From Pseudoalteromonas luteoviolacea (GTDB lineage Bacteria > Pseudomonadota > Gammaproteobacteria > Enterobacterales > Alteromonadaceae): DNA of 64,000 nt. The stretch lies in the NCBI RefSeq assembly GCF_000814765.1, contig NZ_JWIC01000005.1, forward strand, positions 806,001 to 870,000, read 5' to 3'. Below, in pieces: positions 56,050 through 64,000 of the stretch; positions within the stretch are counted from its first letter, which is position 1, and every line of letters begins with the position of its first letter. The notes under the pieces were generated by a model. The model had not been told where the DNA came from and ran no database searches. It saw only the letters and a program-made list of their open reading frames with translations. The position numbers and the translations under genes are program-made.

Positions 56050-57285
56050 ATGTCATATGAGCACGACTTAAAAAAATACCGCAATATTAATTATGACACA
56101 CGGCAATCGTGCTCTGTATGTGGCTTTAAAAACACCGTGCCAGTGCTGGAATTGCCAGCACTGCCACTGACCGAAGTATTTATTAATCAACCTGGTATTC
56201 CATCTCTTGGAGAAACGGATCAATCACTGCATTGTTGCCCCAAATGTGGCCATGCCCAATTGCAAAATGTGCTCGACCAGTCGTTACTTTACTCTAGTAA
56301 AACAGGCTATGAATTTAGAAGTTCTCAAAGCTATACAGGAAGAAAAACCGCAGAATTCTTCAAGCAGTTTTTAACTTCGCTGAACTTTAAAGAGCACTAT
56401 AACTGTGCTTTAGAAGTCGGTTGTAATGATGCCTATTTACTCAAAGAATTGAAGCCAATAGCAAAAGAGTTAATTGGTATCGACCCGATATTAAAAGGAC
56501 ATGAAGCTGATATTAACGATGAGCAAGTCACGGTGTACGGAGAATTTTTTGAAAGTTGTAACGTCAGCCAATCGCCCGATTTAGTCATTTGTAAAGATGT
56601 CATTGAACACGTCACTGATCCCAAAGCACTTATTCAAGAGCTTGTCAGCGTTGCAAAAAGCAATGCTCTGTTTTTAATCCAAGTGCCTATCTGGGATAAA
56701 CTTGTCGAGAATTATAACTTCGATCATGTTTTCCACCAGCACTTGAACTATTTCAGTTTGGCTTCGTTTACCACCCTTTTAGAATCACTTGGGTGCTCAC
56801 TCATTGACTGGACCGTCAATGAGCAACACTGGAATAGCGCGATTTTCGCATTTACAAACCAAACAACGTCAACCACAGGCCAAGTCCAGACCGTCGACAT
56901 CGAGTCTGTCAGTGCCAGTATCAAAGTGTTTCAACACCAAATGCAAGCTTGTGAGTTGGCATTAGAAACCGCCGCACGCCAATTCCCTGTTTATGGTTAC
57001 GGTGCCGCACTGATGTTGCCTGTGATCAAATATCACTTTCCCAATCAACTTAGTGTTATTAGCCAAATCTTTGATGATAACCCAAACCGAAATGGTCAAT
57101 ATTATTTAAATTCAACAACACCAATTGTATCTACCGAGTGCGCTGAGGGTCTTCATGATGCTGCCGTTATGCTCACAGCATTTTCTTCTCGCTTAAACGC
57201 AAAAAGAATGCTGGCAAGACTAAGTAATGAAATTCAGCCAAAGCAAATTTATTACCCGTTTTCTTTATTAAGCGGAACGATATAG
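56050..57285 (+). CDS. Zinc-containing sugar C-methyltransferase
   Basis: 411 residues with the three-part layout of nucleotide-sugar C-methyltransferases such as TylC3: an N-terminal zinc domain (C21-x-x-C24 ... C63-x-x-C66), a SAM-binding core with E-V-G-C-N-D at 122-127 and I-C-K-D-V-I-E-H-V near 180, and the C-terminal third (~290-411), with G-A-A-L-M-L-P and D-D-N-P-N-R. Known members methylate C3 of 4-keto-6-deoxy sugars, creating a branch. Three bases after the transketolase pair. Confidence 0.88.
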   Translation: MSYEHDLKKYRNINYDTRQSCSVCGFKNTVPVLELPALPLTEVFINQPGIPSLGETDQSLHCCPKCGHAQLQNVLDQSLLYSSKTGYEFRSSQSYTGRKTAEFFKQFLTSLNFKEHYNCALEVGCNDAYLLKELKPIAKELIGIDPILKGHEADINDEQVTVYGEFFESCNVSQSPDLVICKDVIEHVTDPKALIQELVSVAKSNALFLIQVPIWDKLVENYNFDHVFHQHLNYFSLASFTTLLESLGCSLIDWTVNEQHWNSAIFAFTNQTTSTTGQVQTVDIESVSASIKVFQHQMQACELALETAARQFPVYGYGAALMLPVIKYHFPNQLSVISQIFDDNPNRNGQYYLNSTTPIVSTECAEGLHDAAVMLTAFSSRLNAKRMLARLSNEIQPKQIYYPFSLLSGTI

Positions 57286-57297
57286 GGGTGCAACACT

Positions 57298-58377
57298 ATG
57301 TCTTCTTTCCACAACAAACACGAGCTCATCACCAATAAAATTTTCAGCGGCGAATTGATTATGCCTCACAGGTATGTCTTTGTGCTCACCAACCTCTGCA
57401 ATCTTGACTGCAGTTTTTGCTTTCAGGACAGAGATCGACGCGACGATGCAATGACCACTGATGATTGGCTTAAAGTCGTTGACCAACTGCCCGAGTATGC
57501 ACGTGTCACTTTTACTGGTGGTGAGCCCTTAGCATTTAAAGATTTTGAAGTCATAGTTAATGCAGTCGCAAAAAAGCATGACTGTAATATGATCACCAAT
57601 GGGCTGTTACTCTCTGAAAAGAAAATAGACTTTATATTAAGTAAGAAAAACTTCAAAGTATTGTCTATCTCAATTGATGATATCGGCAACTTAAATCGTG
57701 ATGTAAAACCACGCCAATGGGAGAAATTAGTAAGCCAAATAAACTACTTTCACAAGCGTAAAGCCGAGTTGAATAGCGATTGTGTGTTAGACATTAAAAC
57801 CGTTGTGTTAGACAAAAATGCAAAAGACTTACTCACAATACATAAGTACAGTGTTGAAACATTAGGTGCGAATACCCACGCTTTCCAGTTCCTTAAGGGA
57901 AGTCACTTACAGCATTCTGATAAAATGCATGACATGGTGGAGATGTATGCAACCTCACATGCGCCTACCTACGAGCACTTCGATGTGATCTTAGAGCAAT
58001 TAGAGTTAGTTAGACAGTACAATCAACACAGCCCGTGTAATGCCTTTGTTCACCCAAAAATTTGTGATTTGAGCTCAGCCGACCCCATACCTAAAGTGTC
58101 TTATATCAACAGTGAACGATTCCGTCCCAAAGACTTTCAAGCGTGTAAGTTTCCTTGGTCTAGTGTCCACATCAACGTTGATGGCAATTTATTTCCTTGC
58201 ATCGCCGTCAGTATGGGCAATGTAAAAAATACAGCATTAGAAGACATTATTACCGGGGAGCTATTCACTGAATTTAAAGATGCTTTATCAAAACATCTTG
58301 TGGAGGGCTGTAATCGCTGTGGCTGGATAAGACCTAACCCTAAATTAAATATCATTGATTCTATTACTTTAAAGTAG
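57298..58377 (+). CDS. Radical SAM protein with SPASM-type C-terminus
   Basis: 359 residues. The [4Fe-4S] motif C-N-L-D-C-S-F-C uses C34, C38 and C41; T-F-T-G-G-E-P-L near 77-84 is the SAM/G-G-E motif. The C-terminal part has C-K-F-P-W ... D-G-N-L-F-P-C and C-N-R-C-G-W, a SPASM/twitch cluster domain. Enzymes of this shape include sugar-modifying dehydratases, epimerases and peptide-maturation enzymes; no small peptide substrate gene is visible nearby, which favours a sugar substrate. Reaction unknown. Confidence 0.85.
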   Translation: MSSFHNKHELITNKIFSGELIMPHRYVFVLTNLCNLDCSFCFQDRDRRDDAMTTDDWLKVVDQLPEYARVTFTGGEPLAFKDFEVIVNAVAKKHDCNMITNGLLLSEKKIDFILSKKNFKVLSISIDDIGNLNRDVKPRQWEKLVSQINYFHKRKAELNSDCVLDIKTVVLDKNAKDLLTIHKYSVETLGANTHAFQFLKGSHLQHSDKMHDMVEMYATSHAPTYEHFDVILEQLELVRQYNQHSPCNAFVHPKICDLSSADPIPKVSYINSERFRPKDFQACKFPWSSVHINVDGNLFPCIAVSMGNVKNTALEDIITGELFTEFKDALSKHLVEGCNRCGWIRPNPKLNIIDSITLK

Positions 58378-58383
58378 GTAATT

Positions 58384-59244
58384 ATGGATAAGACAGTCAT
58401 ACTTGGCGGCAGTGGTTACATTGGTCACAATGTAACTAAAGCCCTTAGTCAACAAGGAATTGAAGTCGTAGCACTCAGTCGAAAAGACGTAGACCTTGAA
58501 GATAGTGCAGCGGCTGCCTCAAAGCTGGCGGGGCATTTGTTAGATGCTGAGAACCTAATCATCTGCTCAGCCATTACCCGCACGTCAGCCAATGATACCC
58601 ATAGCTGTAACAAAAATATTAAGCAACTACAGACAATCATTTCCGCTTTACAGACATATCTACCCAAGCGAGTGATATATCTTAGTGCCGCAGATGTATA
58701 TGGTCATTATGGAAGTCGCGCCACAGAAAGCTCGGTACTCACACCGCAAAATGAATATGGTGCATTTAAAGTCTTTGCAGAAAATATGCTGAGGATCAAC
58801 TTTGCCGCGCAGTGCAAGCTTTCAGTGCTGAGGTTTTCAGGTGTGTTTGGGGGAGATCAAGATACCAGTAGCCTTATTTATCGCTTGCACAGTTCTGTCA
58901 TCAACAATACAACCATCTCTTTATCGAATAATGGCTTAAGCAAACGCGACTTTGTGCCTGTTACACTGTTAGCTGAGGTGATAACACAGCTAGTCAGGTG
59001 CAATACCGACGGCACATTCAATGTCTCAACAGGACAAGAGCTAAACATTGTCGATTTAGTTAGCTCAATAGAGCGTAGCTGTGACAAAAAAGCAGCGCTT
59101 AATTTAATTTCTGATAAATCAGATAGAGATTTTGATTTATCTTTGGATAATTCAAAATTGATCTCTCATTTTCCGACACTGTGCATACCCAACTTGCACG
59201 ATGCCTTGGCACGTTTTTTATGTGAGTTACCTCATGAACATTAG
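58384..59244 (+). CDS. NAD-dependent epimerase/reductase (extended SDR)
   Basis: 286 residues: G-G-S-G-Y-I-G cofactor loop near 8-14, L-S-A-A-D-V-Y-G near 100 and catalytic Y-G-A-F-K near 123-127; short C-terminal domain. The modest length fits a 4-ketoreductase or epimerase acting late in a nucleotide-sugar pathway. The end overlaps the zinc dehydrogenase gene by 11 bases. Confidence 0.82.
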   Translation: MDKTVILGGSGYIGHNVTKALSQQGIEVVALSRKDVDLEDSAAAASKLAGHLLDAENLIICSAITRTSANDTHSCNKNIKQLQTIISALQTYLPKRVIYLSAADVYGHYGSRATESSVLTPQNEYGAFKVFAENMLRINFAAQCKLSVLRFSGVFGGDQDTSSLIYRLHSSVINNTTISLSNNGLSKRDFVPVTLLAEVITQLVRCNTDGTFNVSTGQELNIVDLVSSIERSCDKKAALNLISDKSDRDFDLSLDNSKLISHFPTLCIPNLHDALARFLCELPHEH

Positions 59245-60283
59245 TATTCCTAACGAGTTTAATGCAGCCGTCTTAACTAAGACAAATGAAGCATTGGAAA
59301 TTAAATCAATAAAAACGCCAAAATTAGATGCAGGACATGTGCTCGTCAAAATAAAACAAGCGGGACTGTGTCGTAGTCAGCTAATGGAAGCCCGTGGGCA
59401 TCGAGGTGAAGATAAATATCTCCCGCATCTACTTGGCCACGAAGGTGTGGGGCAGGTTATTGCGACAGGGCCAGATGTCAATAAAGTTAAGGTCGGTGAA
59501 CGCGTCATATTGGGTTGGCTCAAAGGCAGTGGTATAGACACTGGCGGCATGGTGTTCTCTTCGGTGAGTGGAGAGCAGATTAATGCAGGGCCCGTCACAA
59601 CGTTTTCGGAATATACCGTTGTATCAGAAAATAGAGTAACTCCCTGCCCTGATGACATTACCGATGATATGGCCGTGCTTTTAGGCTGTGCACTACCAAC
59701 CGGTGCAGGCATTGTTCTGAATCAAGCAAAACCAACCCCTGATGACACTGTAGTGCTCGTTGGTCTGGGCGGGATTGGATTAAGCGCACTCCTAATGCTA
59801 CTTCACTTTCAACCAAAAACCATTGTTGTCATCGATGCTAACCCTAACAAGATAGCCTTAGCCAAATCTTTGGGCGCTACTCACGGGTTTGAGCTAGATG
59901 ATAATTTGCAAAATACCCTCAGTGAGCTTTTCCCTATTGGCTTCGATATCGCCATTGAATGTGCGGGGCAAACTAGTTCCATTGAGCTTGCGTTTGAGCT
60001 TATAAATAACTCGGGAAGATGTATTTTCGCTTCTCACCCACCAAACGGTGAAAAAATACAACTTGATCCGCACGCCCTCATTTGCGGAAAACGCATCGAA
60101 GGGTCTTGGGGCGGTGGCTCAAACCCAGATACCGACCTCGTCAAGATTGGCCGTATCTTACAAAACATGACGCTACCAACCGAGTTATTCGTATCTCACA
60201 GGTATTCTTTGACTGACATTAATAACGCCTTTGACGATCTAGAGCGAGGTGCTGTTGTTAGAGCTATGATTGAGTTTGAGTAG
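59234..60283 (+). CDS. Zinc-dependent medium-chain dehydrogenase
   Basis: 349 residues counting from the ATG at 59234 (MNISIPNEFN); a longer frame from 59201 is inside the preceding gene and unlikely. Alcohol dehydrogenase family: catalytic-zinc cysteine in G-L-C-R-S, G-H-E-G-V-G, and the NAD(P) loop G-L-G-G-I-G near 172-177. The usual four-cysteine structural zinc lobe is absent. G-C-A-L-P-T-G-A-G near 150 matches class III-like ADHs. Presumably oxidises or reduces a hydroxyl/keto group in the pathway. Confidence 0.85.
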   Translation: MNISIPNEFNAAVLTKTNEALEIKSIKTPKLDAGHVLVKIKQAGLCRSQLMEARGHRGEDKYLPHLLGHEGVGQVIATGPDVNKVKVGERVILGWLKGSGIDTGGMVFSSVSGEQINAGPVTTFSEYTVVSENRVTPCPDDITDDMAVLLGCALPTGAGIVLNQAKPTPDDTVVLVGLGGIGLSALLMLLHFQPKTIVVIDANPNKIALAKSLGATHGFELDDNLQNTLSELFPIGFDIAIECAGQTSSIELAFELINNSGRCIFASHPPNGEKIQLDPHALICGKRIEGSWGGGSNPDTDLVKIGRILQNMTLPTELFVSHRYSLTDINNAFDDLERGAVVRAMIEFE

Positions 60284-60316
60284 CATGTTCAAGGTAAAAG
60301 AGAGAAAGGTTAAAAG

Positions 60317-61762
60317 ATGAAAAACACAGTCTTAGTACAAGGTAATTTTGACGTTTTACACCCTGGCCATATTCGTCTTTTAAACTTTGCAAAAGAATGC
60401 GGAAACGAACTAACGGTAGCCGTCAACTCAGATGCGTCGATGACGGTTAAAAGTCGAGTCTCAGAGCGCCACCGTTTGGAAATGGTGCAATCTTTAGAAT
60501 GTGTTTCAAACGCGTTCCTGACCGACTCACCACCCGCCGACGTTGTTCGAAAATACAAACCAGATATTGTAGTCAAAGGCAAAGAGTTTGAGGATAGGCC
60601 AAACGATGAACTCGATGTTTTATCTCAGTACGGCGGTAAACTCATTTTTGGTTCAGGGGAATTTGAGTCTAATGCCGAACAATTTATCAAAAGAAATCGT
60701 CCGATAGATCGCAGCTTTGAATATTCAGAAGCCACCAGTTACGCGCAAAGACATGAAATACAATTCCAAGAAATCGAAAACTGCCTAAATAGAGTAAAGC
60801 AGGTAAGGGCATTAGTCATTGGCGAAGTTATCGTCGATGAATATGTTCAAGGGACTGCCGTTGGACTCTCCCAAGAAGATCCCACCATTGTGATGACGCC
60901 CAGTAAAAAAGAAACATTTTTAGGTGGAGCTGCTATCACTGCAGGACATATTAAATCGATTGGCGCACAAAAAGTACATTTGATCTCTGTGCTCGGAAAT
61001 GATGAAGCGGCCTCCTATACACAAAAAAACATACAAGATTACGAATTGGAGCCGCATTTTTTTACCGATGAAAGCCGCCCTACTCCCCTTAAAACAAGAT
61101 ACAGAGCAAGCTCCAAAACACTATTGCGAGTAAACCAAGTTCGACAACATAAAATATCAAAATCACTTCAGCAGGACATTTTCTCTACCGTAGAATCATT
61201 AATTCATGACATAGATCTCGTGGTGTTTTCTGACTTTAATTATGGCGTTTTACCTCAAAAGCTGGTTGACCAAGTTACTCAGCTTTGCCAGCAGCAGCAC
61301 ATCAAAGTTGTCGCAGATAGCCAAACATCTTCACAAGTTGGAGATATATCTCGCTACCGAAATATGGACTTCATTACACCCACCGAAAAAGAGGTACGTG
61401 TTGCATTGAATAACCCAGACGACGGTTTAGTGATCTTAGCTAAAAAGCTGTCAGAAAAATCTAACCCGAAGAATGTTGTGATTACATTGGCGGAAGAAGG
61501 GATCTTCATCCATAAACCCGGTGACAATTCGCAGCAATGGGAAAATGACAGATTGCCTGCAATCAATAAGAATGCGGTAGACCCTGCTGGTGCAGGTGAT
61601 TGCTTTTTGGCCGCCAGTGCATTAGCGCTCACTGCGGGTGCTACCTCATGGCAAGCATGCTACTTAGGCAGTATTGCATCCGCATGTCAGGTGGGATCTG
61701 TGGGTAATACACCACTGGAACTCACAACGTTAAAAAAAGCCGTTATGGACTCATTTAATTAG
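60317..61762 (+). CDS. Nucleotidyltransferase-PfkB kinase fusion (HldE-like, reversed order)
   Basis: 481 residues in two domains. Residues 1-~130 are a cytidylyltransferase-like domain with G-N-F-D-V-L-H-P-G-H (9-18) and a K-G-K-E-F segment; residues ~150-481 are a PfkB/ribokinase-type kinase with G-G-A-A-I-T-A-G near 213 and D-P-A-G-A-G-D-C near 420. E. coli HldE, which phosphorylates heptose 7-phosphate and adenylates heptose 1-phosphate, has kinase first and transferase second; here the order is swapped. It lies 33 bases after the dehydrogenase; its stop is directly before the next ATG. Confidence 0.87.
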   Translation: MKNTVLVQGNFDVLHPGHIRLLNFAKECGNELTVAVNSDASMTVKSRVSERHRLEMVQSLECVSNAFLTDSPPADVVRKYKPDIVVKGKEFEDRPNDELDVLSQYGGKLIFGSGEFESNAEQFIKRNRPIDRSFEYSEATSYAQRHEIQFQEIENCLNRVKQVRALVIGEVIVDEYVQGTAVGLSQEDPTIVMTPSKKETFLGGAAITAGHIKSIGAQKVHLISVLGNDEAASYTQKNIQDYELEPHFFTDESRPTPLKTRYRASSKTLLRVNQVRQHKISKSLQQDIFSTVESLIHDIDLVVFSDFNYGVLPQKLVDQVTQLCQQQHIKVVADSQTSSQVGDISRYRNMDFITPTEKEVRVALNNPDDGLVILAKKLSEKSNPKNVVITLAEEGIFIHKPGDNSQQWENDRLPAINKNAVDPAGAGDCFLAASALALTAGATSWQACYLGSIASACQVGSVGNTPLELTTLKKAVMDSFN

Positions 61763-62479
61763 ATGAAAGCTATTTTACTCGCAGCAGGCCTTGGCACACG
61801 CCTTCGCCCAATTACAGACTCAATGCCCAAATGCTTGGTGCCAATTAACGGCAGGCCTTTACTCGACCTTTGGATTGAAAAACTTATCAACTTAGGTGTC
61901 GATGACATACTGATAAATACTCACTACTTTTCAGAACAAGTGGAACTATTTATCCACCAGCACCCCCACAAAGCTAACATCACCGTTGTGCGAGAGCAGG
62001 AGCTTTTAGGTACTGGTGGTACACTTATCGCAAATGCTGAATTCTGGCGAAATGAGACCACACTCATCATTCACGCAGATAACTATTGTCATGACACACT
62101 CGACGGACTCATGAGCGCACATAAAAATAGGCCCTCACACAGCCTTGCTACTTTACTTTTATTCGAGACGCCGACACCTGAGCAATGTGGCATAGTTGAA
62201 TTAAGTAAAGAAGGTGTTGTCCACGCTTTCCATGAAAAAATACCTAACCCGCCCAGTAACCTCGCCAGCGGCGCACTCTTTGTGTTCTCTGAGCAGGTTT
62301 ATTCAAACTGGCTATCACACTTCAAATCGCATCATTTTTATGAAATCAGCCTGGATTTCGTCCCACTCATGATAGGCAATTTATACACGTATAAAACCAA
62401 TGAAATTTATGTAGATATTGGCACACCTACCGCATACAACAATTTACAGTCACAGCTTGCTATACAAAATGCAGGGTGA
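61763..62479 (+). CDS. Sugar-1-phosphate nucleotidyltransferase (HddC/GmhC-like)
   Basis: 238 residues of the NTP_transferase family: A-A-G-L-G-T-R-L-R-P near the start, P-K-C-L-V-P-I-N-G-R-P-L near 22, and the G-T-G-G-T-L motif near 80; C-terminal Y-V-D-I-G-T-P. Sequence pattern and size fit the D-glycero-D-manno-heptose-1-phosphate guanylyltransferase group. No intergenic bases separate it from the preceding gene, and it ends the operon. Which nucleotide it uses cannot be told from this. Confidence 0.85.
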   Translation: MKAILLAAGLGTRLRPITDSMPKCLVPINGRPLLDLWIEKLINLGVDDILINTHYFSEQVELFIHQHPHKANITVVREQELLGTGGTLIANAEFWRNETTLIIHADNYCHDTLDGLMSAHKNRPSHSLATLLLFETPTPEQCGIVELSKEGVVHAFHEKIPNPPSNLASGALFVFSEQVYSNWLSHFKSHHFYEISLDFVPLMIGNLYTYKTNEIYVDIGTPTAYNNLQSQLAIQNAG

Positions 62480-62625
62480 GCGATTAACTTCGATTTTGTG
62501 TGGTGAACATCGATGTAGGCTGGCCATGCCGCAGTAGCCTATATGATGGGCTTATACGGGATCACTAAATTCTATGTATAACAGGTAAGAAATGTGTCGT
62601 CTTTAACAATGATTGGCGAGTCGTA

Positions 62626-62692
62626 CTGAGTGACACAAGCGTACTAACCACCAGGTCACTCAGGCTAAGCAAGCAAGGAAATTAATCCTTGC
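62626..62692. terminator. Two inverted repeats between operon end and maf
   Basis: CTGAGTGAC (62626-62634) pairs with GTCACTCAG (62655-62663) over a 20-base loop; GCAAGGA (62673-62679) pairs with TCCTTGC (62686-62692) over a 6-base loop, overlapping the maf stop. The second resembles a weak terminator for maf on the minus strand; the first has a loop too long for a typical intrinsic terminator and is of unknown role. Confidence 0.5.
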
Positions 62693-64000
62693 CATGATCA
62701 CATTTAGTTCTGTAATTGTGCTGATAGTATTCTTTCATTTCGATGATATACCCCTGCCAGAGGGTGTTTACTTTCGCGTAGCTTTCTAAAGTAAACTGCT
62801 CGTCTGTATAGGTATATAGCAATGACAGCATGGGGCAATGATAGTACAGCAATGCGCCTTTAATCATATGATGCAAATGGTGCAGCGCTGTATTTCGAAT
62901 CGCGTAAACATATCGAGCTTGTCTTAAGAGGTTGTCGGACGCTTCTTTTACAGAGCTTACAGGCTCTTTTGCCAATCCCAGCACATGATCACAAATTTCG
63001 TTAAATGCTTTTACACCCAACAAGGTGTCATCAAATTCTTCTAAATCGAATTGTTCAAAAAAATCACTTTTCAGAAATTCGACCTGCTCATTGATGTCTC
63101 TGTTTGCCTCAGGTAAAGGCAACAGCTCTTCAGCGCGAACCGGGTGAGCCCCTTTGAGTTTTGCGCCATTACCAATGTTATACACTGTTCTATTTGGGTA
63201 ATGTCCTATCAGTTTCTCTAACTGGAAATGCGCCCCCATAAACAAATCGTTTGATTCTACTTGCCCACCAAAGTTTGCAGGTAAATACTTACCATTCATC
63301 CCCATACAGACAAGCCCTTCTTCGTTCTCGTCTTCTAAGTTGTTACGATAAATACTATCTTTACTATGGTGTTCACCGGTAGGTAAATTGCCATTATCTA
63401 TACCAAATAAGTAAATATTTTTAAAACCCGAGAACATAGCAAACGATAGCGCCGTGTTTGCAACAACAGGATTACAATATGGCATAAGAGGTATGCCCTT
63501 GTTGTTCAACGTCTGGCTCACCACCTCAAGCAAGAAGGTTCCAGCTTCATTACCTTTGCCAGCCACTCCCGACCACTTATACCTATCGGTTGTGTCAGGA
63601 TAGAGTGTATTAAGCCCAATTAAATTGGTTTTCTTGTATTCCTCAGGCGGTAAAAAGTCGCCAAATACTTTGTAATTGTAATATGGCCTTTCAACTAAAA
63701 CGTGAAAGTCACAATCAATCCCTTTTTTACTAAGTGACGCAATGGCAGTACCCGCCGCAAAAATAATGGCTTTGTCTGCATTTTCTCGAATGAACTCTTC
63801 CGCTTCATCCAAGGAAGGACCATTACCAACAATGAATATTGGAGTTGATAAATCGACCCGTTTTTGCTGTGGCAATGTCAATACTGGAGTGTTTTTCTCA
63901 ACCAGGTGTACAGTGTGCGCCAATCCGGTGATGGCATCGTTAAAGAAACCATGACCATACTGAAATCTAAAATACTGAGAGGACCACTGCTGGATCAGTT
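62682..64000 (-). CDS. maf: Maf/DUF115-family flagellin glycosyltransferase, 5' end outside window
   Basis: The frame stays open to the right edge, so the gene begins outside; the TTG at 63923 is internal. The visible 438 residues contain the DUF115 (MAF_flag10) core: F-I-V-G-N-G-P-S-L-D-E-A, A-G-T-A-I-A-S-L, L-F-G-I-D-N-G and the H-H-S-K-D-S-I-Y segment. Motility accessory factors of this family transfer Pse or legionaminic acid to Ser/Thr of flagellin before export. Position beside the Pse genes supports that. About 100-250 N-terminal residues are likely missing. Convergent with the sugar operon. Confidence 0.88.
   Translation of the reverse strand, partial: LIQQWSSQYFRFQYGHGFFNDAITGLAHTVHLVEKNTPVLTLPQQKRVDLSTPIFIVGNGPSLDEAEEFIRENADKAIIFAAGTAIASLSKKGIDCDFHVLVERPYYNYKVFGDFLPPEEYKKTNLIGLNTLYPDTTDRYKWSGVAGKGNEAGTFLLEVVSQTLNNKGIPLMPYCNPVVANTALSFAMFSGFKNIYLFGIDNGNLPTGEHHSKDSIYRNNLEDENEEGLVCMGMNGKYLPANFGGQVESNDLFMGAHFQLEKLIGHYPNRTVYNIGNGAKLKGAHPVRAEELLPLPEANRDINEQVEFLKSDFFEQFDLEEFDDTLLGVKAFNEICDHVLGLAKEPVSSVKEASDNLLRQARYVYAIRNTALHHLHHMIKGALLYYHCPMLSLLYTYTDEQFTLESYAKVNTLWQGYIIEMKEYYQHNYRTKCDHGKD

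Noticed and set aside
51570..60283. Acetoin/2,3-butanediol catabolic operon (E1-alpha, E1-beta, zinc dehydrogenase)
   Set aside because: No E2, E3 or sigma-54 AcoR regulator, and the genes are embedded among sugar nucleotide enzymes and methyltransferases.
45580..62479. Capsule or O-antigen locus
   Set aside because: No wzx, wzy, wzz, export ATPase or undecaprenyl-phosphate sugar transferase is seen, and no JUMPstart/ops element was found upstream; flanking pse and maf genes favour flagellin glycosylation.

Overview
The window reads as one side of the main chromosomal motility locus of a marine gammaproteobacterium, most likely Pseudoalteromonas or a close relative (Alteromonadales). This rests on gene order (flrA-flrBC-fliE...flhB-flhA-flhF-flhG-fliA-cheYZAB-parC-parP-cheW), on the polar-flagellum regulators FlrA/FlrB/FlrC and FlhF/FlhG, and on the moderately AT-rich sequence. 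The genus is an inference; the class is fairly secure.

Layout. (1) 1-668: the tail of a FliK-like gene and a small FlhB C-domain gene, a second and minimal copy of the hook-length/export-switch pair. (2) 669-4260: an accessory patch with a decayed beta-propeller-like gene, a secreted fibrinogen-like-domain protein, a long AT-rich spacer and a lipoprotein serine hydrolase. (3) 4285-33049, all on the minus strand: chemotaxis genes (cheW, parP, parC, cheB, cheA, cheZ, cheY), fliA, flhG, flhF, flhA, flhB, the export and rotor genes fliR-fliE, then flrC and flrB. Four sites with sigma-54 spacing (GG-N10-GC) lie upstream of flhA, fliK, fliE and flrB, matching the FlrA to FlrBC to FliA hierarchy known from Vibrio. 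(4) 33314-36315: tag (DNA repair), flrA, and a lone short flagellin. (5) 36541-46305: a full pseudaminic acid (Pse) pathway, split over both strands. pseB, pseC and pseF are on plus. On minus is a tightly coupled operon: FkbM methyltransferase, pseI, acyl carrier protein, a PseG-PseH fusion and an AMP-forming acyl ligase. (6) 46367-62479: sixteen collinear plus-strand genes, many overlapping, that look like a pathway for an unusual sugar. They include a sedoheptulose-phosphate-isomerase-like SIS protein, a kinase/nucleotidyltransferase fusion in reversed order, a sugar-1-phosphate nucleotidyltransferase, five SDR/MDR oxidoreductases, three methyltransferases, a radical SAM/SPASM enzyme and two separate two-subunit thiamine-diphosphate enzymes. 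(7) 62682-64000, minus: a Maf/DUF115-family flagellin glycosyltransferase running off the window edge.

How they fit together. The regulators and sigma factors drive basal-body, export and chemotaxis genes. ParC/ParP and FlhF/FlhG place arrays and flagellum at the pole. The Pse genes make CMP-Pse, which a Maf-type enzyme is expected to attach to flagellin. The ACP and ligase suggest that the acyl group on Pse is not simply acetate. The 16-gene operon between pseF and maf has no polymerase, flippase or lipid-carrier transferase, so it more likely makes a second nucleotide sugar, probably branched or higher-carbon, for flagellin or another surface glycan than a whole polysaccharide. That operon is the best candidate for an undescribed system here.
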